This document shows positions 27,501 through 36,037 of a DNA stretch of 64,000 nucleotides, piece after piece (position 1 is the first letter of the stretch; each line of letters opens with the position of its first letter). Below the pieces are notes generated by a model. The model made no database searches and was not told the origin of the DNA. It saw nothing but the letters and a program-made list of their open reading frames with translations. The DNA comes from Microbulbifer salipaludis (lineage in GTDB: Bacteria > Pseudomonadota > Gammaproteobacteria > Pseudomonadales > Cellvibrionaceae): NCBI RefSeq assembly GCF_017303155.1, contig NZ_JAEKJR010000002.1:1302001-1366000 (forward strand). Direction: 5' to 3'. A program made the translations under genes and the position numbers.

Positions 27501-27952
27501 GCGATCGCCGGCTGATCCAGTGGTTCACCGGGCGCGCCGAGGCCGCTGTCGATAGGCAGCTGGCTGGCAATATTGCGGCACAGGCCGTCGATGGTCTGGA
27601 TGCGCAGGCGCTGCGGGCTTTGCAGCAGGTGCCACCCCTGTTGCTGGTCGTGGGCCAGGAGGTTCCGCGCCAGTTGCCAGGTGATTTTGCCGTGGGGGTT
27701 TTCCGGTTCCGGATTGTCACGGGCATCCAGCAGTGCGTCCAGCAGGCGCTCGCGCATTTCGCCGGCGGCTTTGCGGGTGAAGGTGATGGCGAGCACTTCT
27801 TCGGGCTGCTGACAGGCGCCGAGCAGTTTCAGCAGGCGCTGGGTGAGCAGGCCGGTCTTGCCGGAGCCGGCGGGCGCCGACACCGCAAAGCTCTCGGTGA
27901 TCTCGAGGGCTTGCGCGCGCTCGTGGGCATCTACGGGTACAGGCGTTGTCAT
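24512..27952 (-). CDS. AddA-like UvrD-family helicase-nuclease
   Basis: A 1146-residue ATP-dependent helicase and nuclease for double-strand break repair. Motifs: Walker A SAPAGSGKTGLLTQRLL near residue 25-35, TFTRKAAGEMRERLL, DEFQDTSQLQLELL, VGDGMQSCYGFRNANV, VMTIHKSKGLEFEHVL, and a C-terminal PD-(D/E)xK nuclease box FIDAKGSRWIIDYKT. This is the AddA arrangement rather than RecB. It starts 4 nt after the stop of the partner nuclease gene, so the two are translationally coupled. Proteins of this pair are often annotated simply as UvrD-helicase domain proteins. Confidence 0.88.
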   Translation of the reverse strand: MTTPVPVDAHERAQALEITESFAVSAPAGSGKTGLLTQRLLKLLGACQQPEEVLAITFTRKAAGEMRERLLDALLDARDNPEPENPHGKITWQLARNLLAHDQQQGWHLLQSPQRLRIQTIDGLCRNIASQLPIDSGLGAPGEPLDQPAIAYEMAIANLLKKLEREELDEDLGRLLLHLDNNLPQVSDMLKTLLEKREQWLEPLLSVHDEVAEDYFTQVIKELINGQLVAFKNCLGSFAGELLQLADYAGSNLQQEKPGHIVGNLAGISALPPCDDTGLTQWLALAELLATGTGTLRKSVNKTIGFPTADKKSPDPERAKAYKERMTALLEAMRDVPEVLNVITEVRTLPAGMDDSQWQILRAMARVLPLLVAELKLVFQQLGSTDFTEVAQAALAALGDSDSPTDVALKLDVQIRHILVDEFQDTSQLQLELLQKLTAGWEPDDGRSLFIVGDGMQSCYGFRNANVGIFLDARNDGIGELPLTPLNLQVNFRSSNAVVDWVNRTFVRAFPPQDNISRGAVRYLDSVAFKPRVWEDEPVNFYGCVDDEDRLQEAEQAVAIVQDLQSRAPEDRIAILVRNKKHLQQILPALTRAGIAYQAQDLAPLASKMVVLDLLSLTRALQDPSDRTSWLAVLRAPWCGLALPDLFTLANFDAGEMGPRDPRVTPIINTLSNPQALAALSSEGRARLERCLPQLQESWQQRGRKPLRVWLEGLWLSLGGPATVADRRELSNAADFFQLLEKHDHGGGIADWPAFEQALEKLFARPAQEARVQVMTIHKSKGLEFEHVLIPGLDKSGGAGGSDQLLRWCSWLNSEAHTRFLLAPKSPHSGKDPLYSYVKHDNSERERLEGTRLLYVGCTRAIHSLHLLACVKSSDKKNEDYKAPSAASLLACIWPTLSDNQDSPWCHWLENEAPTQQPEYRDHSYLLHLPEDWQPSALPREDYLARYRMGDFQRDDSEEANLPELGQVQQRWFRHAGTVAHETLATLTESPARLATPAQQLIEELRPLWQLRLGQLGLNGRSLEKAQEKVEQAIVRTLDCETGRWLLDSKHADSAAELELHSGGRELRRSIIDRTFIDAKGSRWIIDYKTAEPAAAESVETFLANQLEQYRHQLENYRRLFYQRGEKSVRCALYFPLLQHMAELPN

Positions 27953-27956
27953 GGTG

Positions 27957-30659
27957 TTATTGCTGTCGTTCCGGCCAGCGATTCAGTGGCCACAGGGATT
28001 TCTGGTTGTCGTTGTCTGCCGGGCGATCGAACGCGAGGATCGCGTGGCCGGTTTTGTATTCTTCCGCGAGGCCTTCCAGCGCCTGTTGCCAGTGTTGCTT
28101 GAGCTGGTCCCAGTGGATCAGATCGGGCTCTTTTTCCATTTGGCTATCCGCTACGGATTTGATGCCGTTGATGGGATGGGTGAGCTCGCCACAGCCCTGA
28201 TATTTGCAACTGCCATTTTTCACCGCGCCGAAGGCGACGGCTTTGGCCTGCGGGTGGAACAGGGCGTAGAGCGGCAGCTGGGGCTCTCGTACACGCTCCT
28301 GCAGCCAGTCGCTCACGGAGGTCTGCCCGGTTTTGTAGTCGATCACCAGTTGCTCGCCGTCAACGAGGCTGTCCAGACGATCCAGGCGCAGGGTAAACGT
28401 GAGGCCCTGCAGGGTCACCGTGAGGGCGGTCTCCACCTGTTCCACGGTAAAAACCGGCCGCTCCTGTTCGAGGGGCAGCCACTGCTCAAAAATATCCTGC
28501 AGGCGGACCTGCTCCAGCTCCCAGAACTTGGGCGGCAGTTCCGGGTGCTTGCGGTTCAGGCGAGCGATGGCGGTGTCGATACTGGATCGGATCTGCAGCG
28601 CCAGCTGCTCCGGCGTCATGGCCGCGAGCTGCTGTGAACTTTTACACTGAATCCAGAAGGCGGCGAGCATTTCGTGGATCAGGTTGCCGCGCTCAGCAGC
28701 GCTCAGCCCGAGCCCGGGTTCCGCGTATTCCTCGGCACCCAGTCGATAGCGCAACTGGGCGTTCAGCGGGCAGAGTGCCTGGGCCTTGAGCACCCCGGCA
28801 CCGCCGCGCACCTGGGCGCAGTCTTCCGCGCTCAGGGGAGGCAGGGCGGCATCCGGCATTTTTGCCAGCGCGGGAGCCCCTTCGAGAGTCTGGTAGTGGG
28901 CAGCGAGTGAATCCTGCGCGAAGGATTCTGCCGGTTGTGGAGACCCGAACAGGGCGCTGAGCGATTGGCCCACGCCGTCTTCCTCGCAGGCGTAGCTGAC
29001 CACGATATCGTCACTGCCGTTGAGCAGGTCGGCGGTCAGCTGCTGGGCAAGTTCCAACTCGCGCTCGGCACTGGCGCGCGGCATTTTCCATTCTTTCTGC
29101 CAGAGGACCGGCAGCATCGGGTTGGGAGAGGGGGGCGGCGGCCACTGCTGCTGGCCGAAGCCCACCAGCCGCAAATGATCGAACGCGAGACCGCCGGCTT
29201 CGAGAACGCCGAGAATCTGCAGCGGACCATCGCGGGTTTCTGCCTGGAAGGGCGTGCGGCTGGCAATTTGCCGCAACAGTTGCAGCGCTTTGCTGAGCGG
29301 CTGGGCTCCGCCGAATTCGGTAAGGCCGGCGAAATTTTCCAGCGCCTGTTCCCACAGCATCAGCTGCTGGTACTCCTGGCTGTTGGGGTTGCGGTTTCCC
29401 GGCCACTGCAGGCGGGTGAGAAGTTCAGAAAACCGCTGTGCCCACACTTCGGCGGGGGCGCGCTGCCAGCGGCGGGCCCACTCCCCCAGCTGGTTCAGCT
29501 GGGCCGGCAGCAGGCTCTCTGGGGCCAGTTCAGCGGCGAGCTTTTCTGCCCAGGTGCGCAGCACATTGCCCGGTATCTCGCGCAGCTCCAGTTTCTGCAG
29601 TCGCCGGAACAGGGTGCTGCGCAGATGCAGTTCTACGGGGTCTTGCGCACCCCAGAATGGTGAGAACAAAAGGTTGCGCAGCGCGCTGTAATCAAAAGTG
29701 TCGCGCAGGGTTTCCAGCAGCTGCAGGGTGGCTGCGCCGACCGGTGTTTTTGCCAGTGGTGTACCGGCAGAAAAGTTGAACGGCAGGGTGTAGGCGGGTT
29801 GCGCGGGATCGAGCCACTGGGGCTCAAGCACGCGGGCAAACACCCGCTCCACCAGCGGGCGACACTGGCCGAGATTGTTGACCACGACCCCGATACTGCT
29901 GTCCGGATTCTGGCGCAACTTTTCCGCGGACCAGCGGGCGGCCTGCACCAGTTCTTCTTCCAGGTTGTGGCACTGCGCCACCCGCACGCTGGCATCGGTG
30001 TTGTCGGGGATCGGGAAATTCTGCCGCGTGTCACTGGCGCGCTGGAAGAGCTGCTCCACCAGCGGTGAGTGCTGGACGAATCCGGCGAGAGAAATCTGCG
30101 GCAGTTTCGGCAGCTGATTCTCCGCGAAGGCGCGGCTGATCCGCTGGTCCCGTTGATCCGGCGTAATGGCATTGCGCTGCTGCAACTGCTGGTGAAACAG
30201 CGGCAGTACCTTGAACAGCGCGTAATCATCCGGCAACAGCCCGGTCTTTTCCCAGTGCGGTGCCAGTGCCGATTCGATTGCGTCGAGCGTATCGATGCGT
30301 TGCCACTGGATCAGCTGGGCGAGGGCGGTATCGCAGTTGGCCGCCAGTTGCTGGGTGTTGATCAGCCCCTTGTCGAGGGTCTGCTCCACACACTGCTGCC
30401 ACAGCAGTTGGCGCTGTTCCTTATTGAGCACCCGGCACATGGCGGGCGGCCACTGCATTTGCTGCAGTTGAAACCAGAGTTTGTCGAGCCAGCCTTGCAG
30501 CGACTCGACGGCGGGCGGTGCCCAGTTTTTACTGGCCTGCTGGCCGATACCGTACACCTGCTGGCAGCGGTTGCGCAGGCGGTTGGTCGGAGTGAGCAGC
30601 AGGCCACCTTCGGGCAGCTGATCCAGGATCTGCAGCAGGGGGAATGCGGGTTGCAGCAT
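27957..30659 (-). CDS. AddB-like PD-(D/E)xK nuclease subunit
   Basis: A 900-residue partner of the downstream helicase. It fits the proteobacterial family of AddB-like probable DNA repair proteins: N-terminal LLTPTNRLRNRCQQVYG, a degenerate helicase body with LRLVGFGQQQWPPPPSPNP, and a C-terminal nuclease domain with LDRLDSLVDGEQLVIDYKTGQ (Asp and Asp-Tyr-Lys) preceded by AERGNLIHEMLAAFW. AddB-type cysteines for an Fe-S cluster are not obvious, as is usual for this branch. It is the first gene of the nuclease pair. Confidence 0.85.
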   Translation of the reverse strand: MLQPAFPLLQILDQLPEGGLLLTPTNRLRNRCQQVYGIGQQASKNWAPPAVESLQGWLDKLWFQLQQMQWPPAMCRVLNKEQRQLLWQQCVEQTLDKGLINTQQLAANCDTALAQLIQWQRIDTLDAIESALAPHWEKTGLLPDDYALFKVLPLFHQQLQQRNAITPDQRDQRISRAFAENQLPKLPQISLAGFVQHSPLVEQLFQRASDTRQNFPIPDNTDASVRVAQCHNLEEELVQAARWSAEKLRQNPDSSIGVVVNNLGQCRPLVERVFARVLEPQWLDPAQPAYTLPFNFSAGTPLAKTPVGAATLQLLETLRDTFDYSALRNLLFSPFWGAQDPVELHLRSTLFRRLQKLELREIPGNVLRTWAEKLAAELAPESLLPAQLNQLGEWARRWQRAPAEVWAQRFSELLTRLQWPGNRNPNSQEYQQLMLWEQALENFAGLTEFGGAQPLSKALQLLRQIASRTPFQAETRDGPLQILGVLEAGGLAFDHLRLVGFGQQQWPPPPSPNPMLPVLWQKEWKMPRASAERELELAQQLTADLLNGSDDIVVSYACEEDGVGQSLSALFGSPQPAESFAQDSLAAHYQTLEGAPALAKMPDAALPPLSAEDCAQVRGGAGVLKAQALCPLNAQLRYRLGAEEYAEPGLGLSAAERGNLIHEMLAAFWIQCKSSQQLAAMTPEQLALQIRSSIDTAIARLNRKHPELPPKFWELEQVRLQDIFEQWLPLEQERPVFTVEQVETALTVTLQGLTFTLRLDRLDSLVDGEQLVIDYKTGQTSVSDWLQERVREPQLPLYALFHPQAKAVAFGAVKNGSCKYQGCGELTHPINGIKSVADSQMEKEPDLIHWDQLKQHWQQALEGLAEEYKTGHAILAFDRPADNDNQKSLWPLNRWPERQQ

Positions 30660-30710
30660 GAAAAACGCTTATTGATTTATCGAATTTGAGGTTGCCGCGG
30701 GTGCGCGGAC

Positions 30711-31547
30711 TTACAGTCTAACCGGGATGGCGGTAGCGCGGTATTCCGGGGCGAACTCGGCGAAGGCGCGCAGCATGGCGCTCTGGTTGTCGGCGCTGGT
30801 AGTGAGCAGCAGGCTGGGCGCCGGTGTTTCCGGCAGGGGAATGTTGAGTTCCTCCAGCCACCAGCGCACGCGCCGGGCGATGGCGTCCCCGGAATCCAGC
30901 CAGGTCAGGGGGCGCGGCGCGGCCGCGGCGAGTTCATCCCGGAGCAGGGGAAAGTGGGTACAGGCGAGTACCGCGGTGTCGACGGTGTCGCCATCCGGCC
31001 CGGCAAAGATGCGCTCGATCACGGGCGCCAGGTCGGCCGCCGCAATCGGCTCGCCGCGCAGCTTGGCCTCGGCCAGGGCCACGAGTTCCGGTGCGGGTAC
31101 ATTGATGACCCGGTTGCTGGGGGCAAATTCCTCGATCAGTTCGCGGGTGTAGTGGCGGTTGACCGTGCCCTCGGTCGCAATGAGGGCAATGGTGCCGGAG
31201 CGGCTGGCGGCAGCGGCGGGCTTGATCGCGGGCACAACGCCCACCACAGGCTGCGCCAGAACGTCGCGCAGGGAGGGCAGGGCCAGGGTGCTGGCGGTAT
31301 TGCAGCCCACCACGAGGATGTCCGCGTTGCAGGCGGCCATCATATGGCTGGCGACCTCGACGATGCGCGGCCGAAGCACTTCTTCTGACTTGTTGCCGTA
31401 GGGGTAGAACGCATTGTCGATCCCGAAATGCAGGGTCAGGCCGGGTATCTGGCGACGGATCTCCCGCGCGATACTGATGGCGCCGACGCCGGAATCGAAT
31501 ATCAATGCACTGGGCGCCTTGTTAGAATGGCCGCTTCCTTTAGGCAT
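30711..31547 (-). CDS. murI: Glutamate racemase
   Basis: A 278-residue enzyme making D-glutamate for peptidoglycan. The two catalytic cysteines are Cys82 in VVGCNTAST and Cys196 in LACTHFPLL. The N-terminal FDSGVGAISIAREI and the FGIDNAFYPYGNKSEE motif are typical. The start at 31547 (MPKGSG) was preferred to an ATG 13 codons upstream. It lies 51 bp downstream of nothing on its own strand but precedes the addB-like gene, so weak cotranscription is possible. Divergent rmuC lies 83 bp upstream. Confidence 0.93.
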   Translation of the reverse strand: MPKGSGHSNKAPSALIFDSGVGAISIAREIRRQIPGLTLHFGIDNAFYPYGNKSEEVLRPRIVEVASHMMAACNADILVVGCNTASTLALPSLRDVLAQPVVGVVPAIKPAAAASRSGTIALIATEGTVNRHYTRELIEEFAPSNRVINVPAPELVALAEAKLRGEPIAAADLAPVIERIFAGPDGDTVDTAVLACTHFPLLRDELAAAAPRPLTWLDSGDAIARRVRWWLEELNIPLPETPAPSLLLTTSADNQSAMLRAFAEFAPEYRATAIPVRL

Positions 31548-31630
31548 GTAAAAACCTGTCTCCCGATACGGACTGCTGGCCGGCAAGAATACCTCAGCCG
31601 GTGCCCTGTAATAAGTTTAAGTGATTTTCT

Positions 31631-33037
31631 ATGACCTGGTTTCCCCTGCAACTCTCCCTCGAACAGGCCATTCTCGCCGGTGTGGCCGTGCTGGTACTGG
31701 TGTTGCTGGTGTTCTGGGCGGGCAGGTCCCGTCTGCTCAGTCAGCTGCATCAGTTGCGCAGTGAGCAGCAGGTGCTGGCCGCCCAACACGTGGCGGGCCG
31801 TGAGCGCGAGACCCAGCAGGGCTTGGAAATCCAGCAACTGCGAGACGAGCTGGCGAGCAAATCCCAGCAACTGGCGCGCTACCAGGTACTGGTGGAGAGA
31901 AGCGAGGTGGCGCTGGCGGAACAGAAACAGCAGCTGGAGCAGACCCGCGCATCCATGACCCAGCAGTTCGAAAACCTGGCGAACCGCATTTTCGAAGAAA
32001 AGCAGCAGATGTTCGTGCGCCGCAGTGAAGACAGCCTGCGCAAGAGCCTCGACCCGCTGGAGCGCCAGCTGGGTGACTTCCGCAAGCGGGTGGAGCATGT
32101 CTACGACCGTGAGAACGCCGAGCGCAACAGCCTGCTGGGCCAGATCAAGGCGCTGCGGGAGCAGACCCAGCGCATCAGCGACGAGGCCCTGAACCTGACC
32201 TCCGCACTCAAGGGCGACCGCAAGATCCAGGGCAACTGGGGCGAAGTGGTGCTGGAGCGCCTGCTGGAGGAATCCGGCCTGCAGAAAGGGCGCGAATACG
32301 AAACCCAGGTTTCCCTGAAAGACAGTACCGCCGATGGCCGCCGTCGCCAGCCCGACGTGATTGTGCGCCTGCCGGAAAACAAGGACCTGATCATCGATTC
32401 CAAGGTCTCCCTGGTGGATTACGAGCGCTACGCGTCTGCAGAAACCGACGAGGAGCGGAGTCAGGCGCTCAAGCAGCACGTCAACTCCCTGCGCGCGCAC
32501 ATTACCGGCCTGAACAAGAAGGCCTATGAACAGCTCGAAGGTGTGCGCACCCTCGATTTTGTTTTTATCTTCGTGCCCATTGAGGCGGCCTACATGCTGG
32601 CCATGCAGGCCGACCCGGAAATGTTCCGCTTTGCCTACGAGCGCCAGATCGTGTTGGTGAGCCCCACCAGCCTGATGGCCACCCTGCGCACGGTAGAGAA
32701 CATCTGGCGTTACGAGAAACAAAACAAGAATGCGGAAAAAATTGCCGACGAGGCGGGCAAACTGCACGACCAGTTTGCGCTGGTGCTCGAGTCCCTCGAC
32801 AACCTGGGCGGACGTATCCGCCAGGCCGACGAGGCGTTCCAGGAAACTTACAAGCGGCTGGCCACGGGCCGCGGCAACGCGGTGAAGCGTATCGATAGCC
32901 TGCGCAAGCTGGGGGCCAAGACCCGCAAGCAGATTGCCGCTGACCTGCGAGAGAAAGCGGAGGACAGCCACAAGCTGCCAGCCCCGCAGCCAGAACCAGC
33001 GGAAGATTCCGCCGTTGTGGAAACGGAAGCGGAATAA
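31631..33037 (+). CDS. rmuC: DNA recombination protein RmuC
   Basis: A 468-residue protein with an N-terminal membrane anchor (residues 8-31, LEQAILAGVAVLVLVLLVFWAG), a long Gln- and Glu-rich coiled coil (about 35-190), and the C-terminal RmuC nuclease-like domain (ALKGDRKIQGNWGEVVLERLLEESGL, then DVIVRLPENKDLIIDSKVSL with the PD-(D/E)xK-like Asp and Asp-x-Lys). Homologues limit inversions at short inverted repeats. It is followed 3 nt later by a transporter gene, so these form one transcript. Confidence 0.93.
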   Translation: MTWFPLQLSLEQAILAGVAVLVLVLLVFWAGRSRLLSQLHQLRSEQQVLAAQHVAGRERETQQGLEIQQLRDELASKSQQLARYQVLVERSEVALAEQKQQLEQTRASMTQQFENLANRIFEEKQQMFVRRSEDSLRKSLDPLERQLGDFRKRVEHVYDRENAERNSLLGQIKALREQTQRISDEALNLTSALKGDRKIQGNWGEVVLERLLEESGLQKGREYETQVSLKDSTADGRRRQPDVIVRLPENKDLIIDSKVSLVDYERYASAETDEERSQALKQHVNSLRAHITGLNKKAYEQLEGVRTLDFVFIFVPIEAAYMLAMQADPEMFRFAYERQIVLVSPTSLMATLRTVENIWRYEKQNKNAEKIADEAGKLHDQFALVLESLDNLGGRIRQADEAFQETYKRLATGRGNAVKRIDSLRKLGAKTRKQIAADLREKAEDSHKLPAPQPEPAEDSAVVETEAE

Positions 33038-33040
33038 CCC

Positions 33041-33985
33041 TTGGATACCATCGCCACAACCTTCTCCTTTGCGCTTTCCGTCACCGCGCCGATTTTTCTG
33101 ACATTGCTGGTGGGTTACGGGCTGGCGCGGGTGAAGCTGCTGAGTGAATCCTTTGTCGATGACGCCTCCAGGCTGGTGTTTCTGGTAACGCTGCCGGCGC
33201 TATTGTTTTTTAATATTTTCGGCTCGGATGCCCGCCTCGGCGATGAGTGGCCCCTGTTGCTGGCAGGGTTGATCGGCACCGTATTAACGGTGCCGTTGGC
33301 GTGGCTTGCGGCGCGCTCGCTGGCGCACGGCGACCGCAGCGCGTTTATCCAGGGCGCCTTTCGTGGCAACCTCGGGATTATCGGCCTGGCTTGGGCGGCA
33401 AATGCCTACGGTGCTTCTGGTCTGGCGCAGGCAGCGTTGTTGATGGCCGTGATCACCATCTTCTACAACATCGCCGCGGTGGCCTTGTTTGCGGTGTACA
33501 GCCAGAAAGCGAAGTTCAGCTGGATAAAACTGGGCAAGGATATTCTGCGCAACCCGCTCATTGTGGCCATTGTGCTGGCCCTGCTGGCAAAGTCTGTGGG
33601 GCTCAGGTTGCCCGAGATGATTGTGCAGACCGGTGATTATCTTGCGTCTGTCACCTTGCCGCTGGCGCTGTTGTGCATTGGCGCGAGCCTGGATTTGAGC
33701 ATGTTGCGGCGCAGTTCGTTCGGCGCGTTTGCGGCCAGTGGATTCAAGTTGCTGGTGGTCCCGGTGATACTGGTGGGTGTCGGCTTATTGTTTGGCCTGC
33801 ACGGACAGGGTCTGGCGATCCTGTTTCTGCTCGCGGCCGCGCCTACTGCTTCGGCGTCTTTTATTATGGCCCGCGCGCTCGGCGGCAATAGCCAGCTGGC
33901 GGCGAATATTATTGCGATCAGTACATTATTTTCTGTGGTTACCGCGAGCCTCGGGCTTGCGCTTTTGAAGGTATATCTCCCATGA
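33041..33985 (+). CDS. AEC-family (auxin efflux carrier-like) transporter
   Basis: A 314-residue membrane protein with about ten helices. It has the AEC hallmarks: an N-terminal half starting FALSVTAPIFLTLLVGYGLARVKLL, GNLGIIGLAWAANAYG, and a C-terminal half with LALLCIGASLDLS and APTASASFIMARALGG. The start is a TTG at 33041, since no ATG exists before the first helix. It lies 3 nt after the rmuC stop. The substrate is unknown. Bacterial members move organic acids or malate. Its stop overlaps the DUF2489 start (ATGA). Confidence 0.87.
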   Translation: MDTIATTFSFALSVTAPIFLTLLVGYGLARVKLLSESFVDDASRLVFLVTLPALLFFNIFGSDARLGDEWPLLLAGLIGTVLTVPLAWLAARSLAHGDRSAFIQGAFRGNLGIIGLAWAANAYGASGLAQAALLMAVITIFYNIAAVALFAVYSQKAKFSWIKLGKDILRNPLIVAIVLALLAKSVGLRLPEMIVQTGDYLASVTLPLALLCIGASLDLSMLRRSSFGAFAASGFKLLVVPVILVGVGLLFGLHGQGLAILFLLAAAPTASASFIMARALGGNSQLAANIIAISTLFSVVTASLGLALLKVYLP

Positions 33986-34446
33986 CTGAAGTACCTGTAT
34001 GGATACTGGTAATTGCCGGCTTGATCATTTTCGGTTTGTCGGCGGTGGCTACCTATTACTGTCTGGAATTGCGCAAGGCGCGTAAACGCCAGACCCAACA
34101 GCTGCAGGAGATTGAAGCCGCCGCAGAGGCGCAGCGCGACCGGGTCAATACCAGCATCCAGATTATCGCCAAAACGCTGCTCGACGAGGGGGTGGGTCTG
34201 ACGGAGGCATCGCTGCGTATCCGGGTTTTACTGGATTCCTTGCAAGTGGAGCCAGCGGTGAAAGAGGAGTTTGTGGCGTTTTATCAGGTGTCTGACCAGA
34301 CCAGCCACATCCCGATTCTGGAAGACTGGAAGAAGCTTTCCCGCAAGGAAAAATTTGCTTTTGAGAAAGAGATGGCGCGGGTGGAATCCGAGTACCGCGA
34401 TTTCGCACTGGACGCGGCCAAGCGTATTCTTGGCCGCAATTTCTAA
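33982..34446 (+). CDS. DUF2489 family membrane-anchored protein
   Basis: A 154-residue protein with one N-terminal transmembrane helix (VWILVIAGLIIFGLSAVATYYC) and a cytoplasmic helical domain: KARKRQTQQLQEIEAAAEAQRDRVN, then LTEASLRIRVLLD and SRKEKFAFEKEMARVESEYRDFA, which match DUF2489. Function is unknown. Its ATG overlaps the stop of the AEC transporter by 4 nt, so rmuC, the transporter and this gene form a tight three-gene unit. It converges on trmA with 9 bp between. Confidence 0.88.
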   Translation: MTEVPVWILVIAGLIIFGLSAVATYYCLELRKARKRQTQQLQEIEAAAEAQRDRVNTSIQIIAKTLLDEGVGLTEASLRIRVLLDSLQVEPAVKEEFVAFYQVSDQTSHIPILEDWKKLSRKEKFAFEKEMARVESEYRDFALDAAKRILGRNF

Positions 34447-34455
34447 TACCCGACT

Positions 34456-35544
34456 CTATTTCTTGACCAGAAGTACACCGGACTCGGTGTGATCGGTATA
34501 GGGGAACTGGTCGAAAATCGCAAAGCGCGCAACCTTGTGGGTTTTGCTCAGTGCCTTGAGGTTTTCCAGCTGGGTTTCCGGGTTGCATGAGATGTACAGG
34601 ATGCGCGGATAGCGGGCGACCATCGCACAGGTATCCGCATCCAGCCCGGCGCGAGGTGGGTCCACCAGCACCGTTGAGAAGTCGTAGCTGTCCAGATCAA
34701 AGTCCTTCAGGCGACGGAAGGGGCGCACCTTGTCGATGGCCTGGGTGAATTCCTCGCTGGACAGGCGCACGATATCCAGATTCTCTACTCCGTTCGCGGC
34801 AATGTTTTCCTGAGCAGCGTTTACGGACACTTTGGAAATTTCAGTCGCCAGTACCTTGCGGAACTTTTCTGCCAGGGGAATGGTGAAGTTGCCATTGCCA
34901 CAGTAGAGCTCCAGAAGATCGCCGCTGTTGTCGTCACAGCAGCTTCTCGCCCAATGGATCATGGCGCGGCAGATGTCACCATTGGGTTGCGTGAAGCTGC
35001 CCTCGACTTGCTTGTACTGATATGTGCGCCCATCGATCTCCAACTGTTCGATTACGTAGTCCCGCTCCAATACCAGCTTTTGCTTGCGTGATCGCCCCAG
35101 GATGGGAACACCGAGGGAGGCCTGCAACGCGCGCGCCTCTTGCTCCCACACTTCATCCAGCGGCTTGTGATAGATCAGGGTGATCAGGGCATCGCCGCTC
35201 AGGGTGGTGAGGAATTCAGTGCAGAACAACCGTTTGCGCAGAATCTCGCTCTGGTTAATGGCCTCGAGCAGTGGCGGCATCAATGCGTTGATCCGGCGGG
35301 AGCCGACGGTAAACTCGTCGATCACAAACGGCTTTTTGTATTCACCTTGCTTGTACATGGCGTAGTCGACACGGCCGCCTTCCTGCCACATTTTGAACTC
35401 CGCGCGCAGACGGTAGTGGCTGGGCGGCGACGGAAATACCTCGGGTTCCAGATCGGTGAACGGGGCGAAATCCGCCCGCAGGCGGTCCACCTTCTGGTCC
35501 AGTTGCTGCTGGTAGTTGTCAGTATTTACGCGGTGAAGAGCCAT
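34456..35544 (-). CDS. trmA: tRNA (uracil-54-C5)-methyltransferase
   Basis: A 362-residue SAM-dependent enzyme that makes ribothymidine at position 54 of tRNA. The SAM loop is LELYCGNGNFTIPLA (about 211-225). The catalytic nucleophile is Cys320 in LYISCNPETQLENL, the DPPRAGLD loop precedes it, and the general base is Glu354 in HTESGVLL. No N-terminal TRAM domain is present, as expected for TrmA as opposed to RlmD. Length matches E. coli (366). Confidence 0.95.
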   Translation of the reverse strand: MALHRVNTDNYQQQLDQKVDRLRADFAPFTDLEPEVFPSPPSHYRLRAEFKMWQEGGRVDYAMYKQGEYKKPFVIDEFTVGSRRINALMPPLLEAINQSEILRKRLFCTEFLTTLSGDALITLIYHKPLDEVWEQEARALQASLGVPILGRSRKQKLVLERDYVIEQLEIDGRTYQYKQVEGSFTQPNGDICRAMIHWARSCCDDNSGDLLELYCGNGNFTIPLAEKFRKVLATEISKVSVNAAQENIAANGVENLDIVRLSSEEFTQAIDKVRPFRRLKDFDLDSYDFSTVLVDPPRAGLDADTCAMVARYPRILYISCNPETQLENLKALSKTHKVARFAIFDQFPYTDHTESGVLLVKK

Positions 35545-35614
35545 GAAAAAGAGCCGTATCTGGTGAAATCAATCGGGCGCGGATTATACGCGAAAGTGAT
35601 ACAGGAGTAGGACA

Positions 35615-35998
35615 ATGGCCGTGGGGCAGTTGGAAATTGTAGTGCGCGGGCAGGGGCTGCACGAGTTTACCGCCGATGTGGCCCATTGGCTGGCGGGTCA
35701 AAGCTATGGTGGTGATGGGCTGTGCACGCTGTTCATCCAGCACACGTCCGCCAGCCTGTTGATTCAGGAAAACGCCGATCCCAGCGCCCGAGTGGACCTG
35801 GAGCGCTGGCTGAACCGGTTGGTGCCGGAAAATGATCCGCTGTATACGCACACGCTGGAGGGGCCGGACGATATGCCCGCGCATATCAAGTCGGCGCTCA
35901 CCGCCAGCAGCCTGAGTATCCCGGTGATCGGCGGGCGCCTCGCGCTGGGCACCTGGCAGGGGATTTACCTGTGTTTAATTGGGGGCTTTTTCGTATAA
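35615..35998 (+). CDS. yjbQ: YjbQ (UPF0047) protein, 3' end replaced by island DNA
   Basis: The first 120 residues fit YjbQ: LFIQHTSASLLIQENADPSARVDLERWL, the EGPDDMPAHIKSAL motif, and RLALGTWQGIYL. In the family the protein then continues with an EHR...GGSRR tail. Here it ends abruptly in seven unrelated residues (LIGGFFV) after GIYLC. The change occurs at about 35,970, where base composition also drops to AT-rich and a recombinase gene follows 39 bp later. The natural reading is that a genomic island integrated into the 3' end of the gene. E. coli YjbQ is 138 residues, this is 127. The product is probably impaired, though the main fold and His/Glu motifs remain. Confidence 0.85.
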   Translation: MAVGQLEIVVRGQGLHEFTADVAHWLAGQSYGGDGLCTLFIQHTSASLLIQENADPSARVDLERWLNRLVPENDPLYTHTLEGPDDMPAHIKSALTASSLSIPVIGGRLALGTWQGIYLCLIGGFFV

Positions 35999-36037
35999 AA
36001 GGATTGACCGCCCAGGTTTCCGCAGTAATGTGGTGGT

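Noticed and set aside
31502..32971. Minus-strand ORF of 489 codons opposite rmuC
   Set aside because: Shadow frame. RmuC domain text is unmistakable on the plus strand.
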